Shown here piece after piece: positions 26,801 through 35,790 of a stretch of DNA of 64,000 nt (position 1 is its first letter; each line of letters opens with the position of its first letter). This DNA is from Methanococcus maripaludis (GTDB lineage Archaea > AGJL01 > Methanococci > Methanococcales > Methanococcaceae), in the NCBI RefSeq assembly GCF_013760955.1, contig NZ_JACDUL010000001.1, positions 252,340 to 316,339 of the forward strand. Direction: 5' to 3'. The position numbers and the translations under genes are program-made. Under the pieces are notes generated by a model. The model was not told where the DNA came from. It searched no databases and saw only the letters and a program-made list of their open reading frames with translations.

Positions 26801-26948
26801 CAGTAGCGATTACTTATCACATATCGCAAATGAAGTCAGAGGAAACTTCGTTAATAGTTTAACGTCAGATTACAATCAAAAATGGACAATAAAAACGCCA
26901 AATGAAGAAACTTACAATATCTCAATCGATATTGAAAAAATGAAATAA
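23844..26948 (+). CDS. ileS: Isoleucyl-tRNA synthetase
   Basis: A 1034-residue class Ia enzyme of full length. Visible landmarks are the HIGH-type motif HLGT at residues 53-56, the editing domain (TIWTTTPWTLPSN, and GTGLVHTAPGFGEDD), the WFYSQHALS region, and KMSKS near residue 598. Zn-type cysteine pairs occur in CPRCE, CWRCK and CEECG. The anticodon-binding domain and an archaeal C-terminal extension follow. GGGGTGAATAA precedes the ATG. Confidence 0.96.
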   Translation: MKQVKSVNFRELDKKIKEYWKKENTYKKVKELNEHGPEYYFVDGPPYCSGAIHLGTAWNKIIKDTVLRFKRIQGYNVLDKAGWDMHGLPIEVKVENEFNIGSKKDIETKIGTLGFINKCKEFALNNLEFMQGQFENLGIWLDFENAYMPIKRDYMEMGWWTLKKAHEKELLTKDLRSGYWCPRCETSLAEHEVRGEYKEVLDPSVYVKFKLEKSDEYITIWTTTPWTLPSNMLVCVNPEFDYAYVNVEFENGTSETWVIAEKLVNDVMKKAEKNNKISKFGISKVVKGDSLIGLKYIHPLLEENEKQQEFAKIENVHTIVPGDHVTLEGGTGLVHTAPGFGEDDFNIGKEHNIPVYAPIDDNGRYTDSIWKGTFVKDMDESVIETLVSKNLLVNSGKVKHTYPHCWRCKTPLLFRATEQWFLSISKIKDSIIEQGKTVDWVPDWVKTRYVNGVSFVGDWNISRQRYWGIPLPIWICEECGNYEVIGSVDELTERANEKDLDLSDIHKPAVDKITLTCSCGGKMKRTPDVLDVWYDSGLAPYASIGSKTLKKAKFITEGNDQVTKWFYSQHALSAVVFDDTSYEKCMMHGFTLDETGEKMSKSLGNIVSPDDVTEQYGADVLRFYLLSANKAWEDLRFSYSEMDETRSMLNTLWNSYAFSANYMVLDDFIPNDEYFKHVKDEDAWILSRINTVAKEAVEALEKPHLHTYTWTLRDFVLNDFSRWYIKLIRDRTWMEKNDVQKLSAYQTLYYVIMKLISIMAPVTPHISEEIYQNLKTEDMLESIFMNKLTIESGFINETLEKDTEIIREIVDSILKGRDKAKYTLRYPITKITLPENIAETIEKYGYIIKEQGNVKEIELKEFEGNVTVKPNFKELGKIFRSDVPNVVAAINSVDPKELKESLKSGEFEVSEYVLKPEYVEFRVEIPENIIGVEFSKGNVYINIDMNDEVIKEGLVREVIRRIQSMRKDMDLDINEKINVKLKGIDFSSDYLSHIANEVRGNFVNSLTSDYNQKWTIKTPNEETYNISIDIEKMK

Positions 26949-26983
26949 AATTCTTTTTTATATTTTTTGATAATTATTTACTG
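26949..26983. terminator. T-rich terminator between ileS and lipoprotein gene
   Basis: TTCTTTTTTATATTTTTTGATAA directly follows the ileS stop, and two convergent genes end here. Confidence 0.4.
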
Positions 26984-27814
26984 CTAATTTGAGTAGTAAC
27001 TTGAAATATCAACTGCATTTTCTGCATCATCAGGAAGTTCTATATCCTGAACTTCATTGATATTTTTTAAGCTTAATACGTAGTTAATCTCAAAAGATTC
27101 TCCGGATTTATCAGTTCCTTTGATATTCGCGGTTGTTTTTACAATATACCCGTATGATTTGCTAACATAGTATGTAATCTCAGCCATATCCCAATCCGAA
27201 ACTTCGCCTTCTTCGACATTGTATTCAGATGCCATGGCATTATACATATCATCTACATCCATTCTTACTTTATAACATGGAATTCCATTTACCGTTTCTT
27301 CCCCATCTAATGTAAAATTATTATTTTCTAAATTGTAAATACTTTCATTATATTGGGACAACACATCAAAATTGCTTTCGAAATCCCCATATTCCGATGG
27401 AACTTTCATCCACTGGCTTCCCCCATTTAAGATGGTTCCCATGTACATTGCACCTTCAAAATAATAGTATTCGATACTACCATTTTCAGATACTAACGAG
27501 AGATATGCCTTTTTATTTTTAGTGTCGACTTTTCCAGTCCCACTCATCTCGATATTTCGACCATTTATTTTAGAATTCATTGTATAGTCGTATGAATACA
27601 TCCAAATTTCATTTTGATTTCCAATCAAGTCCATAATTTCCGAGTTTTTATTTGTATTCAAACTTGAAGAACTTTGTGAATCGTAATTTTCAGATTCAAC
27701 TGCATCTGAAGATTCGTATTCTGAACCGGAGGTATTCTCAGCACAACCTGCAAATGAAACTGCGATTAAAATTGCAAAAATAAGTTGAAATGTAAAAAAT
27801 TTTTTGTTAAACAT
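26984..27814 (-). CDS. Predicted secreted lipoprotein, LolA/LppX-like fold
   Basis: A 276-residue protein. The N-terminus is a signal peptide (KKFFTFQLIFAILIAVSF) ending in a lipobox-like SFAGC, so the Cys at about residue 23 is likely the membrane anchor. A Ser/Glu-rich linker precedes a beta-rich domain of about 215 residues with alternating strands (GTGKVDTKNKKAYLSL, YYFEGAMYMG, GIPCYKVRMDV) like the half-barrels of LolA/LppX lipoproteins. Ligand unknown. GGGGGATAAC precedes the ATG at 27814. Confidence 0.72.
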   Translation of the reverse strand: MFNKKFFTFQLIFAILIAVSFAGCAENTSGSEYESSDAVESENYDSQSSSSLNTNKNSEIMDLIGNQNEIWMYSYDYTMNSKINGRNIEMSGTGKVDTKNKKAYLSLVSENGSIEYYYFEGAMYMGTILNGGSQWMKVPSEYGDFESNFDVLSQYNESIYNLENNNFTLDGEETVNGIPCYKVRMDVDDMYNAMASEYNVEEGEVSDWDMAEITYYVSKSYGYIVKTTANIKGTDKSGESFEINYVLSLKNINEVQDIELPDDAENAVDISSYYSN

Positions 27815-27922
27815 GTTATCCCCCAAAATTCACCTTTTTTAGGTAAATACATTAAAAATATGAAATTGAGGATATATCAAGATTTTGAAAAAACAATTAT
27901 TTTGGAAAACTTGAAAAAATGA

Positions 27923-28660
27923 TTAAAAAAGTAAAGACTTTAAAATGGAATAATAGACTTCAAAAAATGTTCCAAGAATTGATAAATCGTTTTCTTTTGC
28001 ATGATTAAATATTATCCAGTCCAAAGTTTCCATGCCACCTGCAATAAATATGAAAATTAGAATTGAAAGGAATTTCAGTAAAAATTTCAGTTTTTGTTTT
28101 TTTGTCCATACTTCTTTTTTTTCGATCAATGGCAGTTTGTAAATTGAATATTCGATTCCAAGAACTATTGCCATTGAAAATCCGGCATACTCAAAAATTC
28201 CATGCGGAATTATTGCAAGCATATCTGAAAAACTTAAACTTGCCCCTAAAATCCCCGTAAGTGGATTTAATATGATTAGTACATAAAAAAACAACAAAAC
28301 ATTGAAATAATCGTTTATTGTTGATTTTCCTTTTGAAATATCTCTTGTATATATATACGGAAGCAATACAAAAACTAAAAATATAGTTATACATGCAAGA
28401 GAATTGCTTATAAAGTACGAATACCAGATCGAATAGTAATTTATTCCTATTTGAGAGGATACTGCTGTTGAAATTACTTCATATTTAGCAGTTGTAAGAA
28501 CTCCAGCAGATTCAACGTTTATTAGAGGTTTTAAAAGTTTACTTATTATCAAAGTTGTAAATAAGCCGATCCAAGACAAAAAATAAGTTAGGATAAATTT
28601 ATTTGTGAAGTTCAGGTTTAAAAAACTACTAAACTGTTTTTTTAAAAATTCAAAACTCAA
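27923..28660 (-). CDS. SpoIIM-like (DUF95) membrane protein
   Basis: A 245-residue polytopic membrane protein with about six helices. The segment MLAIIPHGIFEYAGFSMAI is the signature of the stage II sporulation M-like family, which in archaea is of unknown function. The start appears to be TTG (28660) after GAGGGGATGA; no in-frame ATG is nearby. The C-terminal half carries one basic cytoplasmic loop (KKEVWTKKQKLKF). Confidence 0.78.
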   Translation of the reverse strand: MSFEFLKKQFSSFLNLNFTNKFILTYFLSWIGLFTTLIISKLLKPLINVESAGVLTTAKYEVISTAVSSQIGINYYSIWYSYFISNSLACITIFLVFVLLPYIYTRDISKGKSTINDYFNVLLFFYVLIILNPLTGILGASLSFSDMLAIIPHGIFEYAGFSMAIVLGIEYSIYKLPLIEKKEVWTKKQKLKFLLKFLSILIFIFIAGGMETLDWIIFNHAKENDLSILGTFFEVYYSILKSLLF

Positions 28661-28775
28661 AATTCATCCCCTCAACAAAATATCAAAAATTTTTTATGTT
28701 TTTAAAATATATTTAGTTTATGATTATTTTATAAATTTTAGGAATTATTATTCATTTTAAAATTGTGTGAAAAAC

Positions 28776-30119
28776 ATGAAAAGAATAGTTATTGCAGGCA
28801 CTTCTTCAATGGTTGGAAAAACGACCATATCGACCGGAATAATGAAAGCACTCTCTAAAAAAAATAACGTGCAACCATATAAAATCGGGCCTGACTACAT
28901 AGACCCCACATATCATACAGAAGCTACTGAAAATAAATCGAGGAATTTAGATTCATTTTTTATGGATAAATTGCAGATTAGATCACTTTTTAAAAAACAT
29001 TCTAAAAATAAAGATATAAGCGTTATTGAAGGTGTGAGGGGATTATACGAAGGAATTTCACCATATAACGATATTGGCAGTACTGCATCAGTTGCAAAAA
29101 CATTGAATGCTCCGGTAATTTTATTAATGGATGCAAGAAGCCTTACGAGAAGCGCTGCTGCAATAATTAAAGGTTTTAAATCTTTTGATACTGAATTAAA
29201 CATTAAAGGTGTTATTTTCAATAAAATTAGGGGTGAAGGACACTTAAATAAATTAAAAGAAGCTGTAAAATATTATGACAATGAAATCGAAATAATTGGT
29301 GCAATTCCGCGGGATGAAGGGTTATCTGTTTCCCAAAGGCATCTTGGACTTGTTCCCACCCCGGAAAATAAGCAAGGATTACTTGAAAGAATAGATTTAT
29401 GGGGAAATACTGTTGAAGAATGTCTCGATATTGAAAAAATAGTGGAATTAAGTGATAAAAGTTTCGATTTTTGCGTTGATGAAAAAAATAAGGATGAAAC
29501 TCTCTGGAAAGTTGAAAAAAATAATTCAAAAATTGCTGTTGCGTTTGATGAATCATTTAATTTTTATTACTGGGATAATTTCGATGCAATGGAAGAAAAC
29601 GGTGCAAAACTAAAATTTTTTAGCCCGTTAAATGACTCTGAAGTTCCAGATTGTGACACCATATATCTTGGTGGAGGTTATCCAGAAATATTTTCAGAAA
29701 AACTTTCAGAAAATAAATCTATGATTGATTCAATTAGGAATTTTGATGGAAAAATTTACGGCGAATGTGGGGGGCTGATGTACCTTACAAACTCCATTGA
29801 TGGTAAAGAAATGTTGAAATTGATAGATGCAAATGCGGTAATGACCCCAAACGTTCAGGGCTTAAGTTATGTCAAAGGAACTTTTGAAAAAGATTGTATC
29901 ATCGGTGAAAAATCTAAAGAATTTAAAGCACATGAATTCCACTATTCAAAACTAATAAATATTAATGAAAACGACTTTTCATATAGGATAAATAGGGGAA
30001 AAGGAATAATAAACTCCATGGATGGAATAACTTCAAAAGGTGGCGACATCGTTGGAGGTTATGCTCACCAGCACTGCATTGGAAATCCCTACTTTGCAGC
30101 GAGCCTTTCTAAAATCTAA
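28776..30119 (+). CDS. cfbB: Cobyrinate / Ni-sirohydrochlorin a,c-diamide synthase
   Basis: A 447-residue ATP- and glutamine-dependent amidase (CbiA/CfbB family). The N-terminus is a P-loop-like synthetase ([12 protein letters not shown]) with [14 protein letters not shown], the substrate-binding motif. The C-terminal class I-like amidotransferase has nucleophile Cys about 330 (GECGGLMYL) and His in GGYAHQHC. In methanogens the enzyme amidates Ni-sirohydrochlorin for coenzyme F430 and may also amidate cobyrinate for B12. The start at 28776 follows GTGTGAAAAAC. Followed closely by dacZ. Confidence 0.9.
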   Translation: MKRIVIAGTSSMVGKTTISTGIMKALSKKNNVQPYKIGPDYIDPTYHTEATENKSRNLDSFFMDKLQIRSLFKKHSKNKDISVIEGVRGLYEGISPYNDIGSTASVAKTLNAPVILLMDARSLTRSAAAIIKGFKSFDTELNIKGVIFNKIRGEGHLNKLKEAVKYYDNEIEIIGAIPRDEGLSVSQRHLGLVPTPENKQGLLERIDLWGNTVEECLDIEKIVELSDKSFDFCVDEKNKDETLWKVEKNNSKIAVAFDESFNFYYWDNFDAMEENGAKLKFFSPLNDSEVPDCDTIYLGGGYPEIFSEKLSENKSMIDSIRNFDGKIYGECGGLMYLTNSIDGKEMLKLIDANAVMTPNVQGLSYVKGTFEKDCIIGEKSKEFKAHEFHYSKLININENDFSYRINRGKGIINSMDGITSKGGDIVGGYAHQHCIGNPYFAASLSKI

Positions 30120-30133
30120 AACCGGTGCACCAA

Positions 30134-31066
30134 ATGGATAAAGTCAAAAGTTTATTAAAACATGGTTTCAATCTTGCAATAGATATTAGTGCAGATATTC
30201 TATTGATATTTACTGAAACCGGACGAACTTACGAATATTACAAAGATCAGGAAGCAATCTACAAAAGGGCCCGTAAAAACAGGTCATCAAAAGACTTCAA
30301 AAGTTTAAAAGTAGTTGTAACTACACCAAATGAAGAAACTTTTTTGAAGTTAAAAAATGAACCCAAAATTATACCGCTTTTGATGACATATCGGAATGAT
30401 GATAGGTCTTCGATGATAAAACAAGCTGTAACAAATCTTTTTTCAAATAATATTGTTAAAAAAGGAGATATTGTTGTATCAATACTTGGTATTCCAAAAG
30501 TTACGGGTGGAACGGACACAATATCTATCTTTGAAGTAAACGAATACCCTCAGATCCTCAAATATTATGAATACATATCTACAATTGAAAAAACGAAAGG
30601 AAAAGTTATCAATGAAGTTTTAAACCTTTGTATGGAACTTGCAGTTGAAGGGAGGGAGGGAACCCCTGTTGGTTCAATATTTGTAATCGGTGATTCAGAA
30701 AGAGTTCTAAAAATGTCATCACAATTGATTTTAAATCCTTTTGAAGGTCATGAATCTTTTATATTTGATAAACAGGTTAAAGGAACAGTTAAAGAATTAT
30801 CCACAATAGATGGTGCATTTATAATTGGTGAGAAAGGGGAAGTACTCTGTGCTGGTCGTTATATAAGCTGTAGCGGTGGAAATATAGAACTTCCACTGGG
30901 CCTTGGTGCAAGACATCACGCTGCTGCAACTATCTCAAAATATACTAATGCCCTTGCAATTACTATTTCAGAAAGCGGCGGGGTTATAAGAATTTTTAAA
31001 AACGGAGAAATACTATCTGAAATAAAACCTAAAAAAATAAGTAATGATACCGAATACTCATATTAA
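30134..31066 (+). CDS. dacZ: Diadenylate cyclase (c-di-AMP synthase)
   Basis: A 310-residue archaeal diadenylate cyclase. The N-terminal half (about residues 1-175) is a pyruvate-kinase-like alpha/beta domain found in DacZ. The C-terminal DAC domain has DGAFIIGEKGEV and GLGARHHAAATISKYT, matching the DGA and RHR-type active-site motifs, the latter with His replacing the second Arg. It makes c-di-AMP from two ATP. GGTGCACCAA precedes the ATG at 30134. Linked 14 bp behind the amidase gene. Confidence 0.88.
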   Translation: MDKVKSLLKHGFNLAIDISADILLIFTETGRTYEYYKDQEAIYKRARKNRSSKDFKSLKVVVTTPNEETFLKLKNEPKIIPLLMTYRNDDRSSMIKQAVTNLFSNNIVKKGDIVVSILGIPKVTGGTDTISIFEVNEYPQILKYYEYISTIEKTKGKVINEVLNLCMELAVEGREGTPVGSIFVIGDSERVLKMSSQLILNPFEGHESFIFDKQVKGTVKELSTIDGAFIIGEKGEVLCAGRYISCSGGNIELPLGLGARHHAAATISKYTNALAITISESGGVIRIFKNGEILSEIKPKKISNDTEYSY

Positions 31067-31176
31067 TCCTAAATAATTCTTTTTTAAAATTTAATTTAAA
31101 CCCCCATATTTATAAATCAATAACACCTAACCTATGAAGTACGCTTTTTAATCTTATGAATTTATGGTGAGAATCT

Positions 31177-32433
31177 ATGACACTTGCTGAGAAAATCATT
31201 TCTAAAAATGTTGGAAAAAATGTTTATGCTGGAGATAGCGTTGAAATAGACGTCGATATTGCAATGACTCATGACGGGACTACACCACTTACAGTAAAAG
31301 CTTTTGAACAGATTTCTGATAAAGTATGGGATAACGAAAAGATAGTTATTATTTTTGACCACAATATCCCTGCAAACACGTCAAAAGCTGCGAACATGCA
31401 GGTTATAACGAGAGAATTTATTAAAAAACATGGCATTAAAAATTACTACCTTGATGGAGAAGGGATATGCCATCAAGTACTTCCTGAAAAAGGTCATGTA
31501 AAGCCAAACATGATAATTGCAGGGGCTGACAGCCACACGTGTACGCATGGTGCTTTTGGTGCTTTTGCGACAGGTTTTGGTGCAACTGACATGGGTTTTG
31601 TCTATGCGACTGGAAAAACATGGCTCAGAGTTCCTGAAACCATTCGTGTAAATGTAACTGGAGAAAACGAAAATATTTCTGGAAAAGACATTATCTTAAA
31701 AACTTGTAAGGAAGTTGGAAGGAGTGGCGCCACATACATGTCCCTGGAATACGGTGGAAACGCGGTTCAAAATCTAGAAATGAACGAAAGAATGGTTTTA
31801 TCAAACATGGCAATCGAAATGGGTGGAAAAGCCGGAATTATCGAAGCCGATGACACCACATACAAATACCTCGAAAATGCAGGAGTTTCACGTGAAGAAA
31901 TTCTTAATTTAAAAAAGAATAAAATAACGGTTAATGAATCCGAAGAAAACTATTACAAAACCATTGAATTTGATATAACCGATATGGAAGAACAGATTGC
32001 ATGCCCACACAATCCAGACAATGTAAAAGGAGTTTCAGAAGTATCGGGAACAGAATTGGATCAAGTATTCATTGGTTCATGCACCAACGGAAGATTAAAT
32101 GATTTAAGAATTGCTGCAAAATATTTGAAAGGAAAGAAAGTTAATGAAAATACTAGATTAATTGTAATTCCTGCATCAAAATCAATCTTTGCAGGAGCGT
32201 TAAAAGAAGGCTTAATCGATATTTTTGTAGAATCTGGAGCGTTAATCTGCACTCCAGGCTGCGGACCCTGTCTTGGAGCCCACCAGGGTGTTTTAGGTGA
32301 TGGAGAAGTATGTCTTGCTACAACTAACAGGAATTTTAAAGGCAGAATGGGTAACACTAAAGCGGAAGTTTACCTCTCATCTCCCAAAATAGCTGCAAAA
32401 TCTGCAGTTAAAGGATACATCACAAACGAATAA
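31177..32433 (+). CDS. aksD: Homoaconitase large subunit (LeuC family)
   Basis: A 418-residue hydro-lyase large subunit. Three cysteines ligate the [4Fe-4S] cluster: one in GSCTNGRLND and two in CTPGCGPCLGAHQG. Substrate-loop features DSHTCTHGAFGAFATGFGATDM are present. The neighbourhood with dacZ matches M. jannaschii MJ1002-MJ1003, where the enzyme is homoaconitase of the coenzyme B chain-elongation pathway. An isopropylmalate isomerase role cannot be excluded by eye. The small subunit is not in the window. A TATA box lies near 31108-31118; TGGTGAGAATCT precedes the ATG. Confidence 0.86.
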   Translation: MTLAEKIISKNVGKNVYAGDSVEIDVDIAMTHDGTTPLTVKAFEQISDKVWDNEKIVIIFDHNIPANTSKAANMQVITREFIKKHGIKNYYLDGEGICHQVLPEKGHVKPNMIIAGADSHTCTHGAFGAFATGFGATDMGFVYATGKTWLRVPETIRVNVTGENENISGKDIILKTCKEVGRSGATYMSLEYGGNAVQNLEMNERMVLSNMAIEMGGKAGIIEADDTTYKYLENAGVSREEILNLKKNKITVNESEENYYKTIEFDITDMEEQIACPHNPDNVKGVSEVSGTELDQVFIGSCTNGRLNDLRIAAKYLKGKKVNENTRLIVIPASKSIFAGALKEGLIDIFVESGALICTPGCGPCLGAHQGVLGDGEVCLATTNRNFKGRMGNTKAEVYLSSPKIAAKSAVKGYITNE

Positions 32434-32488
32434 GTAATAAAATTAATAAAAAAGTAATAATAATCATTTTTTTCTCTTTTAATGCATA

Positions 32489-32620
32489 TTTATATAGTAT
32501 CAATACCCCTATTAAAGATAGGTTAAAGTTACTAAAATAAAATAGACTAAACCGAAATCAATATATAACATCTTTTGTTAAAGATAACTGTAAATTAATA
32601 TAACTTATCTTTAATAGGTG
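32489..32620 (+). promoter_or_regulatory. cbiM promoter region with three repeats of TTAAAGATA
   Basis: TATA boxes occur at 32489-32496 (TTTATATA) and 32562-32568 (TATATAA). CCTATTAAAGATA stands at 32508-32520, TTAAAGATAA at 32578-32587, and the inverted copy TTATCTTTAATAGG at 32605-32618, which runs into the AGGTGAT ribosome site. Copies 1 and 3 are inverted over 13 bp and copies 2 and 3 over 10 bp. This suits a metal-responsive operator or two alternative RNA hairpins. Confidence 0.6.
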
Positions 32621-32625
32621 ATAAA

Positions 32626-33303
32626 GTGCACATTATGGAAGGTTTTTTGCCTCCGATGTGGGCTGCAATCTGGTTTTTACTTTCCGGTATTGTCGTAATA
32701 TATGGAATAATCCAGTTAAATAAATTAATAAAAGACAAACCTGAAGTTAAACCTACATTGGCGCTCGCAGGAGCATTCATGTTCATATTAAGTTCGTTAA
32801 AACTTCCTTCAGTTACTGGAAGTTGTTCACACCCAACTGGTGGTGGACTTGGTGCAGTTATGTTCGGTCCAGCAATTACAGCAGTACTTGCGACAATTGT
32901 ATTATTGTTCCAGGCAATCTTACTTGCACACGGTGGATTGACCACATTAGGAGCTAATATATTCTCAATGGGAATTATGGGCCCAGCAATTGGTTTTTTA
33001 GTGTTTAAATTGTTAAAAGGAAAATTAAATATTACATGGGTTGTTGTACTCGCTGCAATATTTGCAGACTGGGGAACATACGTTACAACATCAATCCAAC
33101 TTGCTTTAGCATACCCATTACCAGATTTTGGAACTGCTCTTGCAAACTTTGGAACCGTATTTGCAGTAACACAAATTCCACTTGCAATTATGGAAGGTTT
33201 GTTAACAGGACTTATCTGGGACTACATTATGAAATTGAGACCAGATCTCCTTGCAAAACTTGGTCTTATTGAGCCTGCAAAAGCTGAAGGAGGTGCTGAA
33301 TAA
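32626..33303 (+). CDS. cbiM: Cobalt/nickel ECF transporter, substrate component CbiM
   Basis: A 225-residue S-component with about seven membrane helices. The mature N-terminus HIMEGFLPPMWAA supplies the metal ligands (His just after the start Met) and is the diagnostic CbiM/NikM signature. Translation starts at GTG after AGGTGATAAA. The C-terminal tail is charged. Co2+ versus Ni2+ preference cannot be told from sequence; the CbiN partner points to cobalt. Confidence 0.93.
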   Translation: MHIMEGFLPPMWAAIWFLLSGIVVIYGIIQLNKLIKDKPEVKPTLALAGAFMFILSSLKLPSVTGSCSHPTGGGLGAVMFGPAITAVLATIVLLFQAILLAHGGLTTLGANIFSMGIMGPAIGFLVFKLLKGKLNITWVVVLAAIFADWGTYVTTSIQLALAYPLPDFGTALANFGTVFAVTQIPLAIMEGLLTGLIWDYIMKLRPDLLAKLGLIEPAKAEGGAE

Positions 33304-33596
33304 TGGAATTTAAACACGTTTTAATGATTCTCGGAGTTATAATTCTTACATTAGCACCTTTGATCATGTACTCAGGTCTTGGTGAAGATGAAGGATACTT
33401 CGGTGGTGCAGATGGCGCTGCTGGAGATTTGATCATGGAAATCAGTCCAAATTACGAACCTTGGTTTGAACCATTCTGGGAACCTCCAAGTGGGGAAATT
33501 GAAAGTCTCTTATTTGCGCTTCAAGCTGCAATAGGTGCTTTAATCATCGGATACTTCTTTGGATACAACAAAGCTAAATATGATGATCAAAACTAA
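33303..33596 (+). CDS. cbiN: Cobalt transporter accessory protein CbiN
   Basis: A 97-residue protein with two membrane helices flanking an acidic loop (GLGEDEGYFGGADGAAGDL, residues about 27-45). CbiN assists CbiM in metal loading. Its ATG overlaps the cbiM stop (TAATG), so the pair is translationally coupled. Confidence 0.92.
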   Translation: MEFKHVLMILGVIILTLAPLIMYSGLGEDEGYFGGADGAAGDLIMEISPNYEPWFEPFWEPPSGEIESLLFALQAAIGALIIGYFFGYNKAKYDDQN

Positions 33597-33609
33597 AATT
33601 GGTTAAAAT

Positions 33610-34383
33610 ATGACGAACAGTTTCTTGATTGATAGCATTGCAAATTGTAACAATTTGGGGTCAGTTAATCCTACCTTGAAGGTTATTTTTGCAATCTCAT
33701 CACTGCTCGTCAGTGTTTTTTCTAAAACTTTCATCGTACCTCTTTTAATCACAATTATAATGGGTTTTGTAGTTATTTTTGCTGCAAAAGTACCAAAAAA
33801 TGTTTATTTAAAATTATTAGCAATACCTGTTATTTTTGGAATTATTACTTTCGTAATGATGACTTTTTTATTTGGAACCGAAATTTACATGACATTCGAT
33901 TTTTTCGGAATTACAATTAATTTACTAAAAGACGGATTTAGTCTTGGACTTTTAACATTTTTTAAGATGCTTGGTGGAGTATCTTGCACACTATTTTTAG
34001 CGCTGACGACCCCGTTCACGGAAATTTTCTGCATTTTGAAAAAGTCCAAAATACCAAAAAACATGCTAGAAATTGCGATGATGATGTACCGTTGCATATT
34101 TGTGTTGTTAGAAGAAGCTTTTACAATGGAAAATGCGCAGAAAACAAGACTCGGCTACAAAACTCTCAAAACGTCATACCACTCCCTTGGATTACTTGCG
34201 GGAAGTTTATTCATAAAAGCACTCGATAAAGGCGATGTAATCTATAACTCGCTCAATTCAAGAGGCTACGATGGAGATTTAATGTTTTTTGGAAATATGT
34301 CCTATCCGAACCCAGGCTATATTGTGCTTATAGGCATATTTGAATTACTGTTACTGTCTTTAAATTACATTAAAATATATTAA
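33610..34383 (+). CDS. cbiQ: Cobalt ECF transporter permease CbiQ
   Basis: A 257-residue T-component with five to six helices. The ARG-type coupling motifs are visible in the last third (QKTRLGYK and SLNSRGYDGDL), which contact the ATPases. GGTTAAAAT precedes the ATG. Third gene of cbiMNQO. Confidence 0.92.
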   Translation: MTNSFLIDSIANCNNLGSVNPTLKVIFAISSLLVSVFSKTFIVPLLITIIMGFVVIFAAKVPKNVYLKLLAIPVIFGIITFVMMTFLFGTEIYMTFDFFGITINLLKDGFSLGLLTFFKMLGGVSCTLFLALTTPFTEIFCILKKSKIPKNMLEIAMMMYRCIFVLLEEAFTMENAQKTRLGYKTLKTSYHSLGLLAGSLFIKALDKGDVIYNSLNSRGYDGDLMFFGNMSYPNPGYIVLIGIFELLLLSLNYIKIY

Positions 34384-34445
34384 AGCCGCAATTTCAAATT
34401 TAACTTTTTTATACTTTTATGAATATATTCATCTAAGGTGATTTA

Positions 34446-35291
34446 ATGGCGATTTTGGAAACGAGAGATTTAAAGTATTCTTATCCAGACGGAACTGTCG
34501 CACTTAACGGAATTAATTTTAAAGCTGAAGAAGGGGAAATGATAGCAATTTTAGGTCCAAATGGGGCTGGAAAATCTACTACGTTTCTCCATTTTAACGG
34601 AATTTTAAAACCAAGTAGCGGTAGCGTAATTTTAAAAGGCGAACCTATAAAATATGACAACAAATCGCTTTTAAATGTTAGAAAAACTGTTGGAATTGTA
34701 TTTCAAAACCCTGACGACCAGCTTTTTGCCCCCACTGTTGAACAGGACGTTGCATTTGGACCGATGAATCTCGGACTTTCGAAAGAAGAAATTGAAAAAA
34801 GAGTAAAAGATTCATTAAAAGCCGTTTCAATGGAAGGTTCTGAGAGAAAACCTCCACATCATTTAAGTGGTGGCCAGAAAAAGAGAATCGCTATCGCAGG
34901 AATTTTAGCAATGAATCCAGAAATTATTGTTCTTGATGAACCAACTTCGGGACTTGATCCGATGGGGGCATCCCAGATCATGAAGTTACTATATGATTTA
35001 AATAAAAAGGGAATAACAATTGTCATATCCACTCACGACGTAGATTTAGTTCCAATATATGCAAATAAAGTTTATTTACTAAATAAAGGAAAAATTATCA
35101 AAGGAGGAACCCCTAAAGAAGTTTTCAGTGACTCCGAAACGGTTAGGGGTGCACATTTAAGGCTCCCGAGAGTTGCACATTTGATAGAACTTTTAGAAAA
35201 TGAAGACCATTTAGGGATAAAAATGGGTTACACCATAGGGGAAGCAAGAAGAAATATCAAAGAATTTATCGGGGGAATTAATCATGCATGA
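34446..35291 (+). CDS. cbiO: Cobalt ECF transporter ATPase CbiO
   Basis: A 281-residue ABC ATPase. Walker A is GPNGAGKST, the Q-loop is QNPDDQLFAPT, the signature is LSGGQKKR, Walker B is IIVLDEPTSGLDP, and the switch His is in STHDVD. AAGGTGATTTA precedes the ATG. A 62-bp gap with its own weak TATA separates it from cbiQ. The end overlaps the next gene by 8 bp. Confidence 0.94.
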   Translation: MAILETRDLKYSYPDGTVALNGINFKAEEGEMIAILGPNGAGKSTTFLHFNGILKPSSGSVILKGEPIKYDNKSLLNVRKTVGIVFQNPDDQLFAPTVEQDVAFGPMNLGLSKEEIEKRVKDSLKAVSMEGSERKPPHHLSGGQKKRIAIAGILAMNPEIIVLDEPTSGLDPMGASQIMKLLYDLNKKGITIVISTHDVDLVPIYANKVYLLNKGKIIKGGTPKEVFSDSETVRGAHLRLPRVAHLIELLENEDHLGIKMGYTIGEARRNIKEFIGGINHA

Positions 35292-35769
35292 AAGAATTTC
35301 AGATATAAAATATGCAGTAATTACTGTAAGTGACAGCCGATTTAATGAAAAAATTGCAGGAACTGAAATAACCGATAAATCGGGGGATTTTTTAAGGGAT
35401 GAATTGAATGCAAAAATATACCATTTAATTCCAGATAATAAAATGATGTTAGAAGGCTTAATCGAACATATCGTCGAGTTTACAGATGTTAATTCCATTG
35501 TAATTACAGGTGGAACAGGACTTTCTAAAAGAGACAATACTGCCGATGTTGTAAAAGGCATGTATGAAAAAGAACTGGATGGATTTAAAATAATATTCCA
35601 TAATTTAAGCTACGGTGAAGTAAAATATTCAACAGTTCTTTCAAGAGCATCTGCTGGAATTTACAAAGAAAAAATTATATATTCCATTCCTGGATCGATT
35701 AATGCCTGTAAAACAGCGCTTGATATTATTAAAACCGAAACCAGCCACATTATTGGCCATATTAAATAA
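35284..35769 (+). CDS. MoaB/MogA molybdopterin biosynthesis protein
   Basis: A 161-residue protein of the MoaB/MogA family that adenylylates molybdopterin before metal insertion. The VITVSDSR start, ITGGTGLSKRD (nucleotide/MPT site), and the C-terminal SIPGSINACKTAL are family marks. It overlaps cbiO by 8 bp, placing cofactor synthesis with metal uptake. Methanogens need it for tungsto- or molybdopterin in formylmethanofuran and formate dehydrogenases. Confidence 0.88.
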   Translation: MHERISDIKYAVITVSDSRFNEKIAGTEITDKSGDFLRDELNAKIYHLIPDNKMMLEGLIEHIVEFTDVNSIVITGGTGLSKRDNTADVVKGMYEKELDGFKIIFHNLSYGEVKYSTVLSRASAGIYKEKIIYSIPGSINACKTALDIIKTETSHIIGHIK

Positions 35770-35790
35770 AAAAGATATAAAAATTATTTT

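Noticed and set aside
32434-32625. Cobalamin riboswitch before cbiM
   Set aside because: No B12-box-like sequence is visible; only short inverted repeats are seen.
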